Under the pieces are notes generated by a model. It saw only the letters and a list, made by a program, of their open reading frames with translations. It was not told the origin of the DNA and ran no database searches. From NCBI GenBank assembly GCA_964632995.1, contig CAZWDL010000002.1:75819-139818 (forward strand): a stretch of DNA of 64,000 nucleotides, written 5' to 3'. Positions 17,708-27,175 of this stretch are shown piece after piece. This DNA is from CAZWDL01 sp964632995 (GTDB taxonomy: Bacteria > Bacteroidota > Bacteroidia > Chitinophagales > Saprospiraceae). Position numbers and translations under genes: made by a program. Numbering within the stretch: the first letter of the stretch is position 1; each line of letters opens with the position of its first letter.

Positions 17708-19210
17708 GTGAGTTATGAATTAATAGATTTTTTCTCAATGGGAAACCTCTTTGATCTGGATTTTACCGGTTCTGTTATATTTCTGATTGTTTATTACGGT
17801 CTTATCATTATCATCTTTTTCCAAATATTACTGGAAAATAAAGATCCACTAAAAACACAATCCTACCTCCTCTTACTGGTTCTGCTCCCAGTGATAGGGC
17901 TGTTCATTTATTTCTTCTTCGGTGTCAATTACCGGAAGCAAAAGCTATTTTCCCGGAAGGCGCTGACCGATCAGGCTTTTATCAACAAATGGATAGACAT
18001 GTACCAGGAGCGCCTCTCACAAAACCGGGATCTGGCCGAAGAGATGTTCGCAGAGAAATACAAGTTGCCCTATCTGTTTTTCCGTAATGCCAATTCGGTT
18101 CTCACGGCCCGCAACAAAGTCAAGATTTTGAATAACGGGGAAGAAAAATTCCCCCTGCTTTTGGCTAAATTACGGGAGGCCCAACACCACATCCATCTGG
18201 AGTACTACATCATCATCGATGACGAAATTGGAACAAAGGTGATCGATATACTCATCGAACGGGCGGAAAAAGGGGTGGAGGTGCGCCTCATCTATGACGC
18301 CATCGGTGGCAACAGCCTGTCGGCAAAGGCGCTCAAACGCATGAAAGAAGCGGGCATAGAAACCGGTGTCTATAATCCGGTCCTGTTTACCTCCCTTGCC
18401 AACAAGGTCAACTACCGCGACCACCGCAAAATCGTAATCATTGACGGACAGATCAGCTTTACCGGCGGCATCAATATCGCTGATTACTACATCAACGATC
18501 CTGGCCTGGACAACCGTTTCTACTGGCGCGATACGCACTGTATGATCGAGGGAGACAGCGTTTACTACCTGCAGATGCTCTTCCTGCTGAACTGGTACTT
18601 CGTCAGCGGACAACTCATCAAACCCCAACCAGAATACTTCCCGGAAGTGGATACCCCCTCCGGTGTGGCCTGCGCCTTCGTCGGCAGCAGCCCCGACTCC
18701 GACAGCAAGTACATGATGGAAGCTTATTTCAGCATGATTACCAATGCCCGCCGTGAAATCCTGATCGCTACACCGTACTTCATCCCCAACGAGGGCATTC
18801 TTACCGCTATCAAAACCAGTGCCAAGAGCGGTGTCAGGGTCAAACTGCTCCTGCCGGAAAATTCTGACACCCCCTTTGTGCACTCCGCCAGCCTTACTTT
18901 CATCCAGGAACTGCTCGAAAGCGATATCGAAGTGTACCTCTATCAAAAAGGTGTCGTCCATTCCAAACTGATGGTGATCGATGAGGAGGTCTCCACCGTC
19001 GGCAGCGCCAATATGGATTACCGCAGCTTTGACAACAACGCCGAGCTGAATGCCTTTTTCTTCGATGAAGGCGTCGCTAAAGAATTGAAACAATACTTCG
19101 AAGAGGACCTGGAAAACGCCCGGAAGGTGACGCTCGAAGAATGGAGCGACCGCCCCTGGTGGCTCAAGCTCATGGGATCAGTGGCCCGCCTGGGAGCGCC
19201 GCTGTTGTGA
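17708..19210 (+). CDS. cls: Cardiolipin synthase (phospholipase D superfamily)
   Basis: The product is 500 residues from GTG 17708, or 490 from ATG 17738. Two transmembrane helices lie near the N-terminus (GSVIFLIVYYGLIIIIFFQ and LLLLVLLPVIGLFIYFFFG). Two HKD active-site motifs follow: YRDHRKIVIIDG, then VHSKLMVIDEEVSTVGSANMD. This is the bacterial ClsA/ClsB-type layout; the enzyme joins two phosphatidylglycerols into cardiolipin at the inner membrane. The length is normal and all catalytic residues are present. It is divergent from the DsbA-family gene and convergent with the 483-residue gene downstream. Confidence 0.93.
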   Translation: MSYELIDFFSMGNLFDLDFTGSVIFLIVYYGLIIIIFFQILLENKDPLKTQSYLLLLVLLPVIGLFIYFFFGVNYRKQKLFSRKALTDQAFINKWIDMYQERLSQNRDLAEEMFAEKYKLPYLFFRNANSVLTARNKVKILNNGEEKFPLLLAKLREAQHHIHLEYYIIIDDEIGTKVIDILIERAEKGVEVRLIYDAIGGNSLSAKALKRMKEAGIETGVYNPVLFTSLANKVNYRDHRKIVIIDGQISFTGGINIADYYINDPGLDNRFYWRDTHCMIEGDSVYYLQMLFLLNWYFVSGQLIKPQPEYFPEVDTPSGVACAFVGSSPDSDSKYMMEAYFSMITNARREILIATPYFIPNEGILTAIKTSAKSGVRVKLLLPENSDTPFVHSASLTFIQELLESDIEVYLYQKGVVHSKLMVIDEEVSTVGSANMDYRSFDNNAELNAFFFDEGVAKELKQYFEEDLENARKVTLEEWSDRPWWLKLMGSVARLGAPLL

Positions 19211-19256
19211 GGGGTGACTTCAGAGTTTCAGTATTGCCAGACCATAAGACCAACCC

Positions 19257-20708
19257 CTACCCTCTTTCCAATTCCCGAAACTTTTCCTCCAGCCAGCTTT
19301 TGTTGAAAATCGCCGCTTCCCCGTCGATGGCGGCCCGCAGTTTTTGCAGTTCCCGCTTCCATTTCTCGGTGGAAAAATAATCCAAATTAACGCGCAGGTA
19401 GGCGGCGCGGCGTGTCAGTTTGAAGAGATTGTAATAGCCTTCCCGGCGGCTGTCGGCCAACAATTTATTGCGTTGCAGGTACTGCCGGAAAGATTCCGTC
19501 AGAGCATTCAGCGCTTCGTATTCTCCCAGGTCATAGTATGTACGCAAAAGCAGAGCTTTCGCACCCAGGTTATAGCGCAAATCGCTGTATTCCACCCGGA
19601 TGAGCAGGTTGAGCACCTGCTCGTAATTGCCCGAGGCATAGTAATAGGAAGCCAAGTTAAAGCGGTAGGCGTTCTCGCGGCTTTCCGGACGGAGCGTTTC
19701 CCGGTAGGATTCGATGAAACGCTGAACCCAGTCGAGCGCCTGTAACCGGATGCCTGTGGTTACGATATTCTTGTAATGCCATTCCGACAGATAGCCCTCT
19801 TCCAGCAGTAATCCCTGTTCGAGTTGTGCTTTGTACAACTCGAAAATTTCCCGGAGGAAGCGCGAGTTGCCCCGGTTGATCTGTTCGATACAGTAATTTT
19901 GGAGCAGGTTGTAAATCGTTTCCCTTTCCGAAGAAGGAAAGTCCTTTTCGTAGTCCTTGAAAGTTTTCAGTGCTTTGAAATAATAGTCTTGTTCATTTTG
20001 CACCAGCATCTGGTAGAGTTGATAATAAACCATGATCACCGGGGATTCGACATAGACCGGGCGGTTACAACGCACCTCTTCCAGCACCGCCTCCAGCATG
20101 CCGGGCTGGTAGGTCACCTTCAGAATTTTGGAACGAACCTGCATCTCACAGGCATCGCGCAACTTCTCCGCCAGGAAGAACTGTTCCAACTGATTTTGTT
20201 TCTCCTGAATATGCCAATCCTCCTGCCGTCGTTCTACCTGATTGAAGTACCGATCGGCCTCTTCGGCAAAGCGAAAACGCCAGTACGGGGAACTGACGGC
20301 TCCGGAAGGAAGCGCCTCCATTTTTCTGTCCAGACGTTGCAACTCTTTTTCATACAGGCGATAATGCTTTCGCCGGCGAAGCCGCCGCAGCAGGTAGAGC
20401 TGTCCAGCCAGCTGATCTTCCCCGGCCTGCTCTACAGAGAGAAACTGCTCGGCCAGACGCTGGGTGTATGAAAAAATTACCGCCAGCCGGTTTTGATCAT
20501 GGGGTGCTCCCGGATACAATTGCTGAAATAGCTGTACCCGGTTGCAGCGGTCTTCATCCAATCTCGGATAGACGTCACTCAGGTGAGCCACCAAATTGCG
20601 AACATCCTGGTGTTTGTTGAAATAGGGCGATTCTACAAACTCCCGGAACCGCGTCATCTCCTTCCGGGAAAAGGTGCGCAATAAACGGATTAACTTATTA
20701 TTATACAT
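19257..20708 (-). CDS. Conserved helical protein of unknown function
   Basis: The product is 483 residues from ATG 20708; a TTG seven codons earlier is less likely. It is almost wholly alpha-helical, rich in Leu, Glu, Arg and Tyr, with regularly spaced helix pairs in the C-terminal half (for example NAYRFNLASYYYASGNYEQVLNL in parts, and GAKALLLRTYYDLGEYEALN) that look like degenerate TPRs. The N-terminal KLIRLLRTFSRKEMTRFREFVESPYFNK is a recognisable opening seen in Bacteroidota proteins of unknown role. No signal peptide or membrane segment, so cytoplasmic. No function is proposed. Confidence 0.7.
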   Translation of the reverse strand: MYNNKLIRLLRTFSRKEMTRFREFVESPYFNKHQDVRNLVAHLSDVYPRLDEDRCNRVQLFQQLYPGAPHDQNRLAVIFSYTQRLAEQFLSVEQAGEDQLAGQLYLLRRLRRRKHYRLYEKELQRLDRKMEALPSGAVSSPYWRFRFAEEADRYFNQVERRQEDWHIQEKQNQLEQFFLAEKLRDACEMQVRSKILKVTYQPGMLEAVLEEVRCNRPVYVESPVIMVYYQLYQMLVQNEQDYYFKALKTFKDYEKDFPSSERETIYNLLQNYCIEQINRGNSRFLREIFELYKAQLEQGLLLEEGYLSEWHYKNIVTTGIRLQALDWVQRFIESYRETLRPESRENAYRFNLASYYYASGNYEQVLNLLIRVEYSDLRYNLGAKALLLRTYYDLGEYEALNALTESFRQYLQRNKLLADSRREGYYNLFKLTRRAAYLRVNLDYFSTEKWKRELQKLRAAIDGEAAIFNKSWLEEKFRELERG

Positions 20709-20896
20709 GTTTTTTCCAAAAAAAATCAAGCCAAATATTTCATAAATACCTGTATATCAATATATAGCAAATTACACATCACTTAAAATAGCAAAAAAAA
20801 CACCAAAAAACAGCCAGAAAAGTATTTTCCTTTCCCCGTTTCCGGTGACATATTTGTATCGTGAAAAGATTTATACTACTCGACAAAAGCAAATCC

Positions 20897-23800
20897 ATGA
20901 ACAGCTGCAGAAACACCGCCCTATCCCTGCTCGTGATTTTTCTCTCCTTTGCAGCCGCGCTCACTGCTCAGGATAATGAAAACTGTACTGGCTTCGAAGA
21001 TCTACCCGCAGGAGCTGTATATGGGGAAAGAACCGGTTATGAGCCAGGCGATATTTTCTACGCCTTGGACAATATCCCGGTAAGCCTGGAAGAATTCAAT
21101 TATTTGAACGGAACATCGGACTTTTGGAACGTCCAAGTCTGGACCGATGAAATCGGATGGGATTTCGGCTCCGGGAAAAAGCTTTTTGTCAGCAACATTA
21201 ACCTGCGTCTGAATTTTAGCAGCCTCGGCACTACCGCCGACCGCGTTTGCGTGCGCATCTTCGATGGCGGTGGGGAAAATAATTTTTCAGTTAACGGCGC
21301 TCAAGTACAAATCTTCCGCAGCCCGATGCGCGGAACCGACTTCCCTTTGGAAATTGCCCCCGGTGTGACCATGACCGCCACGTACGACGATCCGGACAGC
21401 GACTTCATCGGCACCCTTTGTTTCGAGGGACAAATCGAAACCTTGCTTATCGGAGGGCAGGAGTTTGCCATTGACGATCTCTGTTACACTCTGAGCACAG
21501 CTCCGGAATATTGCAAAGCCGAGAGCCTTGAAGGATCAGTGACGGGGTGCAATGACGGGGGCGGGTACGATCTTGAACTTGCTCTGAATTCCAGCTCCGG
21601 AGTTCCGGCAAATACTTCCTATGAGGTATACGTCGCCAACGAATATATCGGCAATTTTGAGTCTGAAAACGGAGAAGTCAACTTATCTGGCATTCCCATC
21701 CCCGATACCACGGCCGTCGTCGCTGTTTGCGAATCCGGAGTGGTTCCGGGAGAAAGCCCGTGCTGTGTGTATTCTTTGATAGAAAGACCACTTACCTGCC
21801 CGCCGCCGCCCGATTGCCAAATCGGCGAACTGATCATTTCAGACGTGGAATGCATCACCCCCTACTACTTCAACGCTACGATCGACTTCGAGCACCGCGG
21901 CACTGGCGAAACATTCAAAATCATCATCGGAGACGGCATCTATGGGGAAGTGCCTTATGATGAACTCCCCTATCGCCTTCAGAGAATTCCCTTACCCTCC
22001 AACCCGGATGCTACCGAAACGGTCATCGGCATCTGCGATGTACAATTGCCTAATTGCTGCAAGCGAACTTTTGTGGAGTTACCGTGCCGGGCAGCAAAGT
22101 GCGAGTTTCAAGATCTGAGCGTATCTGACCTCACCTGCAACGAAGACGGTACTTATAACACTACCCTTAATTTTAACTTTTCCGGACAGGCAACGCGCTT
22201 CTTTTTGGAAACCAACGGCGGTTTCCGGGAATTCTTTGAAGTAGCCGACTTACCCATCCGCCTGGAAGGATTGCCCCGGCCTAACAATACCACCCGGGAC
22301 CGATTCTTCATCTGCTTCCCGGAAATCATTGACACTGAAGAGCCCTGCTGTGAAGATGCCGTCATCGAACTTCCCTGCCCCGGGCCGGTTTGCGACATCC
22401 GCGACCTGACGGTCAACGACATCCAGTGCCATGAAAACGGAACTTACAACGCCACCCTCAATTTCAACCACGGTTCCGGCGTACAACGCTTTATCGTCGA
22501 AACCGGCAGCGGGTTCCGGGGAGAATTCAACGTAGCTGACCTGCCCCTTCGACTGGAGGGCTTACCGCTGAGGGAAGGCGCCCTTCGCGACCAGCTCTTT
22601 GTCTGTCTCCCGGAGGCAGCTAACTCCGAAGCCCCCTGTTGTGAAAACCTGGTCATCGAGGTTCCCTGTCCCGGCGCCGATTGCGGAATCCGGGATCTGG
22701 TGATCGATGACATCAGCTGTAACGACGACGGCACCTACAATGCCACCCTCAATTTCAACTATCCCTACGGCGCCCAGCGATTTCTACTCGAAACCGCAGG
22801 TGGTTTCCGGGAAAGCTTCACCCTGGCCGATCTGCCCCTCCGTCTGGAAGGACTGCCGCAAGCGGAGGGCGCCGCCCGCGACAAATTTTTTGTCTGCCTT
22901 CCCCTCTCAAGCAGTTCCAATGAATTATGCTGCGTTGAACAGAGCGTCGACCTACCTTGTAGTACAGTCCCTTGCATGATCAGCAACCTTCAGGTCATTC
23001 CCTCGGCCTGTAATGAGGAAGAGCGTTATCAACTCCGTGTAAATTTCCGGCACAATCAGTCCGAAGGAAAGTTTGTTCTCGGCATCAATGATGAGCAGAG
23101 AGGGATTTATCGCTACTCCGATCTGCCGCTGCTGCTGGGGCCCTTCGCCGGCCCGCTGGAGGAGCCCCTGCTCTTCACCGTTTTCGATCAAAATAATCCG
23201 GAGTGCCGCACCCGCTATCAGTTGGACCCCTTCGAATGCGAACCACCGGCCTGTGAACTGGGTGAACTCCGGGTCTACGATATTGAATGCCAGGATGATG
23301 GCACCTACACCGCCATGGTCGACTTCAGCCGCCGCGGCGCGGGCGAGCGTTTCTATCTGCACACCCGCGGCGGATTCCGGGGCGAGTTCGGCTACGAGGA
23401 ACTGCCGCTGCGTTTGGAAAACCTGCCGCTGCGTCCCACCGGCGATGGGTTCGAATTCGAGGATGTCTTTGAAATTTGCGATTTATCTACCCAGGGATGC
23501 TGTCTGCGACGATCCGTATTCCTCCCCTGCGACGATAGTCAGTGCCGCTTCCTCGATCTGCGCGCTGAGGTGGAGGATTGCAACGATCAACAGTTCTACA
23601 TTCAGCTTTCCTTCGACCCACAAGGCACCGGCAGCCTCGGCTTCCTGGCATTTATTGACGGTAATATTTTCGGTCCCTTCTCCTATGAAACACCGGAGGT
23701 CCGTCTCGGGCCTTTCTCCGCCGGCGGCAGTGAAGTCTACGATATTCTCCTGATCGACGCGGTACATCCGACCTGCTATGCCTATATGGAAATCGGTCCT

Positions 23801-25114
23801 GTCGACTGCGAGACGGAATGCCGAATCAGCGAGGTGAGCCTGGTTAATGAAGGCTGTGATCGTGAAGGCAGGCACCGCTTTCTGCTCGACTTCGAATACC
23901 GGCAGCCGGGCAATGATTTTTTTGAAATCTTTTACGGAGAAGAGCAGCTGGGCACTATTCCGCTTTCAGATCTTCCCTATCGCTTTGATCTCCTATTCCC
24001 TGAGGAAGCTCCCGAAACTACCACTTTCAAGATCTGCATCGACGATCAACCGGATTGCTGCCGGGAAGTCAGTATCGTAATCGAAAATTGCTTCGATGAC
24101 AACCCGGAAAGCGATAAAGTGTGGCCCGGCGACGCCAATACCGACAACATCGCCAATCATATTGACCTTCTGCCCATTGGCCTGGCCTTCGGAACGGAGG
24201 GGCCGCCGCGTCGGCAGACCGGCGACACCTGGGAAGGACTACAGGCTGAGGACTGGACAGCGTCCTTCACCGATGGAACCAACTACAAACACGCCGATAC
24301 CAACGGCGACGGCTTCATCAACGCCGCCGACACTATTGCCATCGCGGTCAATTACAACCGCACCCACGGCCGGGTCCAAACACCTGTAGAACTGCCGACG
24401 ACCGACCTCGATCCCCCCATCTTCGTCGATCTACCGGATGCGGACGACGTCGCCGACGGAACAGAATTCCGCATTCCCATCGTCCTGGGCGCTGAAGAGT
24501 CCGTAGTTGAAGATATCTACGGCGTTGCCTTCACCCTAGAATTCGATCCAGAAGTCATCAAACCCGAAAGCGTTCGCCTCTTTTATCCCGCTACCTGGAT
24601 CGGCGAACCGGGGATCAACTCCATGGCCTTTGACAGCCTCTTTGCTGAAGACGGCCTTATTGAAATTGCCCTGACCAGGACGGACGGCAACGTCGTCTCC
24701 GGCTACGGTCCCATCGCCTACCTCGGAGGCATCATCGATGATATTGCCGGACTGCATGAGATCAGGGTTGGAATAGACCGGGCGGTGGCGCTAAATGTGC
24801 TCGGCGACTGGATTCCTCTGCGGGGAGTTGAAAATTCGGTGGGAATGAGCGACGTCACCGATGAACTGGGTAAAATCGACCTGCGTCGAGGCCTCCGCCT
24901 CTGGCCCAACCCCGTCCGCGACCTGCTCAATATCCACAATCGCGCCGGTCTGCCCGTCGAATGGATCGAAATTCTCGATCCCCGCGGTCGCCGGATAGGA
25001 GCACGACTTTTTCAGCAATCGACCGTGCCGGTGAGCGATTTGCCGGAGGGTCCCTACTTTCTGCGAATGAAGATCGGAAAGCACGTGATTACGGAGCGAT
25101 TTGTGAAAATGTAA
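20897..25114 (+). CDS. Large T9SS-exported surface protein: nine Cys-rich repeats, dockerin-like and cohesin-like modules
   Basis: From ATG 20897 the product is 1405 residues; a GTG 12 codons upstream is an alternative. Order: signal peptide (about 1-25, ending ALTAQD); an N-terminal domain of about 180 residues; nine repeats of 92-101 residues starting at Cys codons 21512, 21815, 22100, 22391, 22682, 22973, 23252, 23543 and 23819; two Ca-binding-like loops (GDANTDNIANHIDLL and ADTNGDGFINAADT), dockerin-like; a cohesin-like beta domain (about 24410-24840); and a T9SS C-terminal domain beginning LRLWPNPVRDLLNI and ending ERFVKM. Repeats carry six Cys (start, C-N/H-D/E-x-G-T-Y, I/V-C, CC, PC), except repeats 6 and 8 with four. 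It is probably outer-surface anchored, with disulfides. Ligand unknown. Confidence 0.85.
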   Translation: MNSCRNTALSLLVIFLSFAAALTAQDNENCTGFEDLPAGAVYGERTGYEPGDIFYALDNIPVSLEEFNYLNGTSDFWNVQVWTDEIGWDFGSGKKLFVSNINLRLNFSSLGTTADRVCVRIFDGGGENNFSVNGAQVQIFRSPMRGTDFPLEIAPGVTMTATYDDPDSDFIGTLCFEGQIETLLIGGQEFAIDDLCYTLSTAPEYCKAESLEGSVTGCNDGGGYDLELALNSSSGVPANTSYEVYVANEYIGNFESENGEVNLSGIPIPDTTAVVAVCESGVVPGESPCCVYSLIERPLTCPPPPDCQIGELIISDVECITPYYFNATIDFEHRGTGETFKIIIGDGIYGEVPYDELPYRLQRIPLPSNPDATETVIGICDVQLPNCCKRTFVELPCRAAKCEFQDLSVSDLTCNEDGTYNTTLNFNFSGQATRFFLETNGGFREFFEVADLPIRLEGLPRPNNTTRDRFFICFPEIIDTEEPCCEDAVIELPCPGPVCDIRDLTVNDIQCHENGTYNATLNFNHGSGVQRFIVETGSGFRGEFNVADLPLRLEGLPLREGALRDQLFVCLPEAANSEAPCCENLVIEVPCPGADCGIRDLVIDDISCNDDGTYNATLNFNYPYGAQRFLLETAGGFRESFTLADLPLRLEGLPQAEGAARDKFFVCLPLSSSSNELCCVEQSVDLPCSTVPCMISNLQVIPSACNEEERYQLRVNFRHNQSEGKFVLGINDEQRGIYRYSDLPLLLGPFAGPLEEPLLFTVFDQNNPECRTRYQLDPFECEPPACELGELRVYDIECQDDGTYTAMVDFSRRGAGERFYLHTRGGFRGEFGYEELPLRLENLPLRPTGDGFEFEDVFEICDLSTQGCCLRRSVFLPCDDSQCRFLDLRAEVEDCNDQQFYIQLSFDPQGTGSLGFLAFIDGNIFGPFSYETPEVRLGPFSAGGSEVYDILLIDAVHPTCYAYMEIGPVDCETECRISEVSLVNEGCDREGRHRFLLDFEYRQPGNDFFEIFYGEEQLGTIPLSDLPYRFDLLFPEEAPETTTFKICIDDQPDCCREVSIVIENCFDDNPESDKVWPGDANTDNIANHIDLLPIGLAFGTEGPPRRQTGDTWEGLQAEDWTASFTDGTNYKHADTNGDGFINAADTIAIAVNYNRTHGRVQTPVELPTTDLDPPIFVDLPDADDVADGTEFRIPIVLGAEESVVEDIYGVAFTLEFDPEVIKPESVRLFYPATWIGEPGINSMAFDSLFAEDGLIEIALTRTDGNVVSGYGPIAYLGGIIDDIAGLHEIRVGIDRAVALNVLGDWIPLRGVENSVGMSDVTDELGKIDLRRGLRLWPNPVRDLLNIHNRAGLPVEWIEILDPRGRRIGARLFQQSTVPVSDLPEGPYFLRMKIGKHVITERFVKM
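21512..24092 (+). repeat. Nine tandem coding repeats, period mostly 291 bases
   Basis: The start-Cys codons are spaced 303, 285, 291, 291, 291, 279, 291 and 276 bases. Units 3, 4 and 5 (22100-22972) are the most alike, each 97 codons, sharing GTYN-TLNFN and ADLPxRLEGLP, and so look like the latest duplications. Unit 7 shares the same core (ELPLRLENLPLRP). Units 6 and 8 form a second, four-Cys subtype with LLLGPF or VRLGPF. Confidence 0.9.
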
Positions 25115-25208
25115 TGGAAAATAGAAAATCCGTAACCGAAAGCAGAAATACAGGATAAAACACCCCACTCCAATACGGATCAAATCCCAAATACTTATAG
25201 TTAGTATG

Positions 25209-25239
25209 GAGACCGCTCCTTCGGGAGGGGTCTCTCTTT
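25209..25239 (+). terminator. Rho-independent terminator with TTCG loop
   Basis: An 11-base stem (GAGACCGCTCC at 25209-25219 with GGAGGGGTCTC at 25224-25234, one G-G mismatch) closes a TTCG tetraloop and is followed by TCTTTG. It lies 95 bases after the stop of the large surface-protein gene and before argE. Confidence 0.8.
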
Positions 25240-25282
25240 GTCAAGGATTGGGGGATTGAATAAATTCCCATACATTCACTCC

Positions 25283-26443
25283 ATGGAAAACACCAAAGAC
25301 ATACTTGCCCGGCTCGTCGCTTTTCCAACGGTGAGCCACCGGAGCAACATGGATATCGTCACTTACCTGCAGGATTATCTGAAAAATTACGGAGTGGAAA
25401 CCCACCTGGTGCGGGACCCTGAGGAGGACAAGGCCTCGCTGCACTGCCGGATCGGCCCGGCCGTTAACGGTGGAATCATTTTGTCCGGCCATACTGACGT
25501 AGTGCCCGCGGAGGGACAGCCCTGGGATACGGATCCTTTCCAACTAACGGAGCGCGACGGCAAACTGTACGGCCGCGGCAGCGCCGATATGAAGGGCTTT
25601 CTGGCCTGTTGCCTCTCGGCCGTACCTGACATGGTAGCTGCCAACCTGAAAAAGCCTGTTTATTTTGCCTTTTCCTACGATGAAGAAACCGGCTGTCAGG
25701 CCGCACCGGCACTAATAGAGGATTTTAAAAATCACTACACGGAACGAGCCCGCTACGCCATCATCGGGGAGCCTTCCGAAATGCACCCTATCGCAGGTCA
25801 GAAAGGTATCAGTGTTTTCCGGACCACTGTCACCGGCTCGCAGGGACACAGTAGCCGCATCCGGCAGGAGGTAAGTGCTATACACGTAGCGGCTAAGCTA
25901 ATACAGTGGCTGGAGGGAAAAATGGACATCCTGATCGGGGAAGGACACACCGATGATCGCTTTGATCCCAATCACACTTCTTTACACGTAGGCGTGATCG
26001 AAGGCGGCATTGCGCCGAACGTGATCGCCGGGGCCTGCACCTTCGAATGGGACTTGCGGGTGATTCCCGAGGACGACCCCCGGCAAATTCTGGACGAATT
26101 CCAGGCTTTTTGTCAGGAACTGACCTTATCCTTACAACAGCGCTTCGCCGGAGCTGCTATACAGACGGAAGTTTTGCACCCCTTTGTGCCCCCGCTCGAT
26201 ACGGCGGCCGACAGCGCCGTCGCCCGACTCATTACCCGCCTCAGCGGCTACAAAGAGCTGCAAACGGTAGCCTACGCTGCAGAAGCCGGGCAGTTTGCTG
26301 AAGGCGGCTTCGAAGCGGTTATCTGCGGGCCCGGCTCCATTGCACAAGCCCACCGCGCCAATGAGTTCATATCAGTGGATCAGCTTGAAAAAGGCGACAG
26401 CTTCATCCGGGCAGTCATTCGTTACCTGGAAAACACGGCATAA
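25283..26443 (+). CDS. argE: Acetylornithine deacetylase (M20 family)
   Basis: The product is 386 residues from ATG 25283; upstream in-frame codons overlap the terminator region and are not used. M20 metal motifs: SGHTDVVPAEGQPWDTDPF, YGRGSADMKGF, the Glu pair in SYDEETGCQA, GEPSEMHPIAGQKG, and a late His in IAQAHRANEF. The central dimerisation domain has GSQGHSS. The whole pattern fits ArgE, which removes acetyl from N-acetylornithine to give ornithine in arginine synthesis; the related succinyl-diaminopimelate desuccinylase is less likely because of the EPSEM-type motif. No other arginine genes are next to it. Confidence 0.87.
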   Translation: MENTKDILARLVAFPTVSHRSNMDIVTYLQDYLKNYGVETHLVRDPEEDKASLHCRIGPAVNGGIILSGHTDVVPAEGQPWDTDPFQLTERDGKLYGRGSADMKGFLACCLSAVPDMVAANLKKPVYFAFSYDEETGCQAAPALIEDFKNHYTERARYAIIGEPSEMHPIAGQKGISVFRTTVTGSQGHSSRIRQEVSAIHVAAKLIQWLEGKMDILIGEGHTDDRFDPNHTSLHVGVIEGGIAPNVIAGACTFEWDLRVIPEDDPRQILDEFQAFCQELTLSLQQRFAGAAIQTEVLHPFVPPLDTAADSAVARLITRLSGYKELQTVAYAAEAGQFAEGGFEAVICGPGSIAQAHRANEFISVDQLEKGDSFIRAVIRYLENTA

Positions 26444-26449
26444 AAAAGA

Positions 26450-26487
26450 AACGGAAATGGTGCAATGACCATTTCCGTTCTTTTACG
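26450..26487. terminator. Bidirectional terminator between argE and the fasciclin gene
   Basis: A perfect 12-base stem AACGGAAATGGT (26450-26461) and ACCATTTCCGTT (26468-26479) with a six-base loop. T-rich runs follow on both strands (CTTTTA on plus; TCTTTTTTA on minus). The two flanking genes converge on it, so it serves both. Confidence 0.88.
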
Positions 26488-26509
26488 AATCAATAATTCT
26501 TATTTATGC

Positions 26510-27070
26510 TTACTGCGCCTGCGGGGGCATGATCACCTGATCGATGACATGCACCACGCCGTTGGAAGCTTCAACGTCCGGCTGCACTACGGTAGCGCCG
26601 TTGATCATCACCGTACCGTCGTCCGCAATGGAAACGGTAATTTCAGCTCCGTTGACCGTATTTGCAGTCATACCATCGGAAAGATCAGTAGATTTCACCT
26701 CTCCTTGTACGACGTGGTAGGTCAGGATGCTGGCGAGCTGATCCTTATTTTCGGGCTTGAGCAAGGACTCGAGCGTTCCCTCGGGCAGGGCATCAAAGGC
26801 CGCATTCGTCGGGGCGAAAACAGTGAAAGGACCTTCGCTCTGCAGCGTACTGACCAGATCTGCTGCCTTTACTGCCGCCACCAGAGTGGATAAGGACTCA
26901 GTTCCGGAAGCCAATGCAACGATATCGGGTTGCGATTCTTCCATGGGTTGCTCTTCCGCAGCCGCGGTTCCTTCCTCCATGGTTTCTTCAGTTGTTTCTT
27001 CTGCCGTTTCGGTCTGGCCGCCACAGGCAGTGAGCGTTACAGCAAGTAGGATAATCAAGAAGCGTTTCAT
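26510..27070 (-). CDS. Fasciclin (FAS1) domain lipoprotein
   Basis: The product is 186 residues. The lipobox is LTAC with Cys16. An acidic low-complexity linker (residues 20-48, mostly Glu, Thr, Ala) leads to a single FAS1 domain, about residues 52-184, with both family motifs: GPFTVFAPTNAAFDALP (H1) and GVVHVIDQVIMPP (H2), plus YHVVQGEVKSTDL. FAS1 domains mediate adhesion between cells or to matrix. The linker would hold the domain away from the membrane. It converges with argE on a shared terminator. Confidence 0.92.
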   Translation of the reverse strand: MKRFLIILLAVTLTACGGQTETAEETTEETMEEGTAAAEEQPMEESQPDIVALASGTESLSTLVAAVKAADLVSTLQSEGPFTVFAPTNAAFDALPEGTLESLLKPENKDQLASILTYHVVQGEVKSTDLSDGMTANTVNGAEITVSIADDGTVMINGATVVQPDVEASNGVVHVIDQVIMPPQAQ

Positions 27071-27175
27071 TATAAACGGGTTTTTTTTAAGTGAAAATTC
27101 AAAGAGTAAACTGTAGTAGAGATGGAATGTTTAGAATTTTCAAAAAAAAATGACAATAATAAGCCCTCCTTTTTA

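Noticed and set aside
18170..19093. 307-codon open frame antisense to the cardiolipin synthase gene
   Set aside because: Fully covered by a strongly supported gene; composition is that of an antisense shadow.
21512..24092. Repeats of the surface protein as a CRISPR array or assembly artefact
   Set aside because: The units are 276-303 bases, coding and diverged with conserved Cys, so they are protein repeats.
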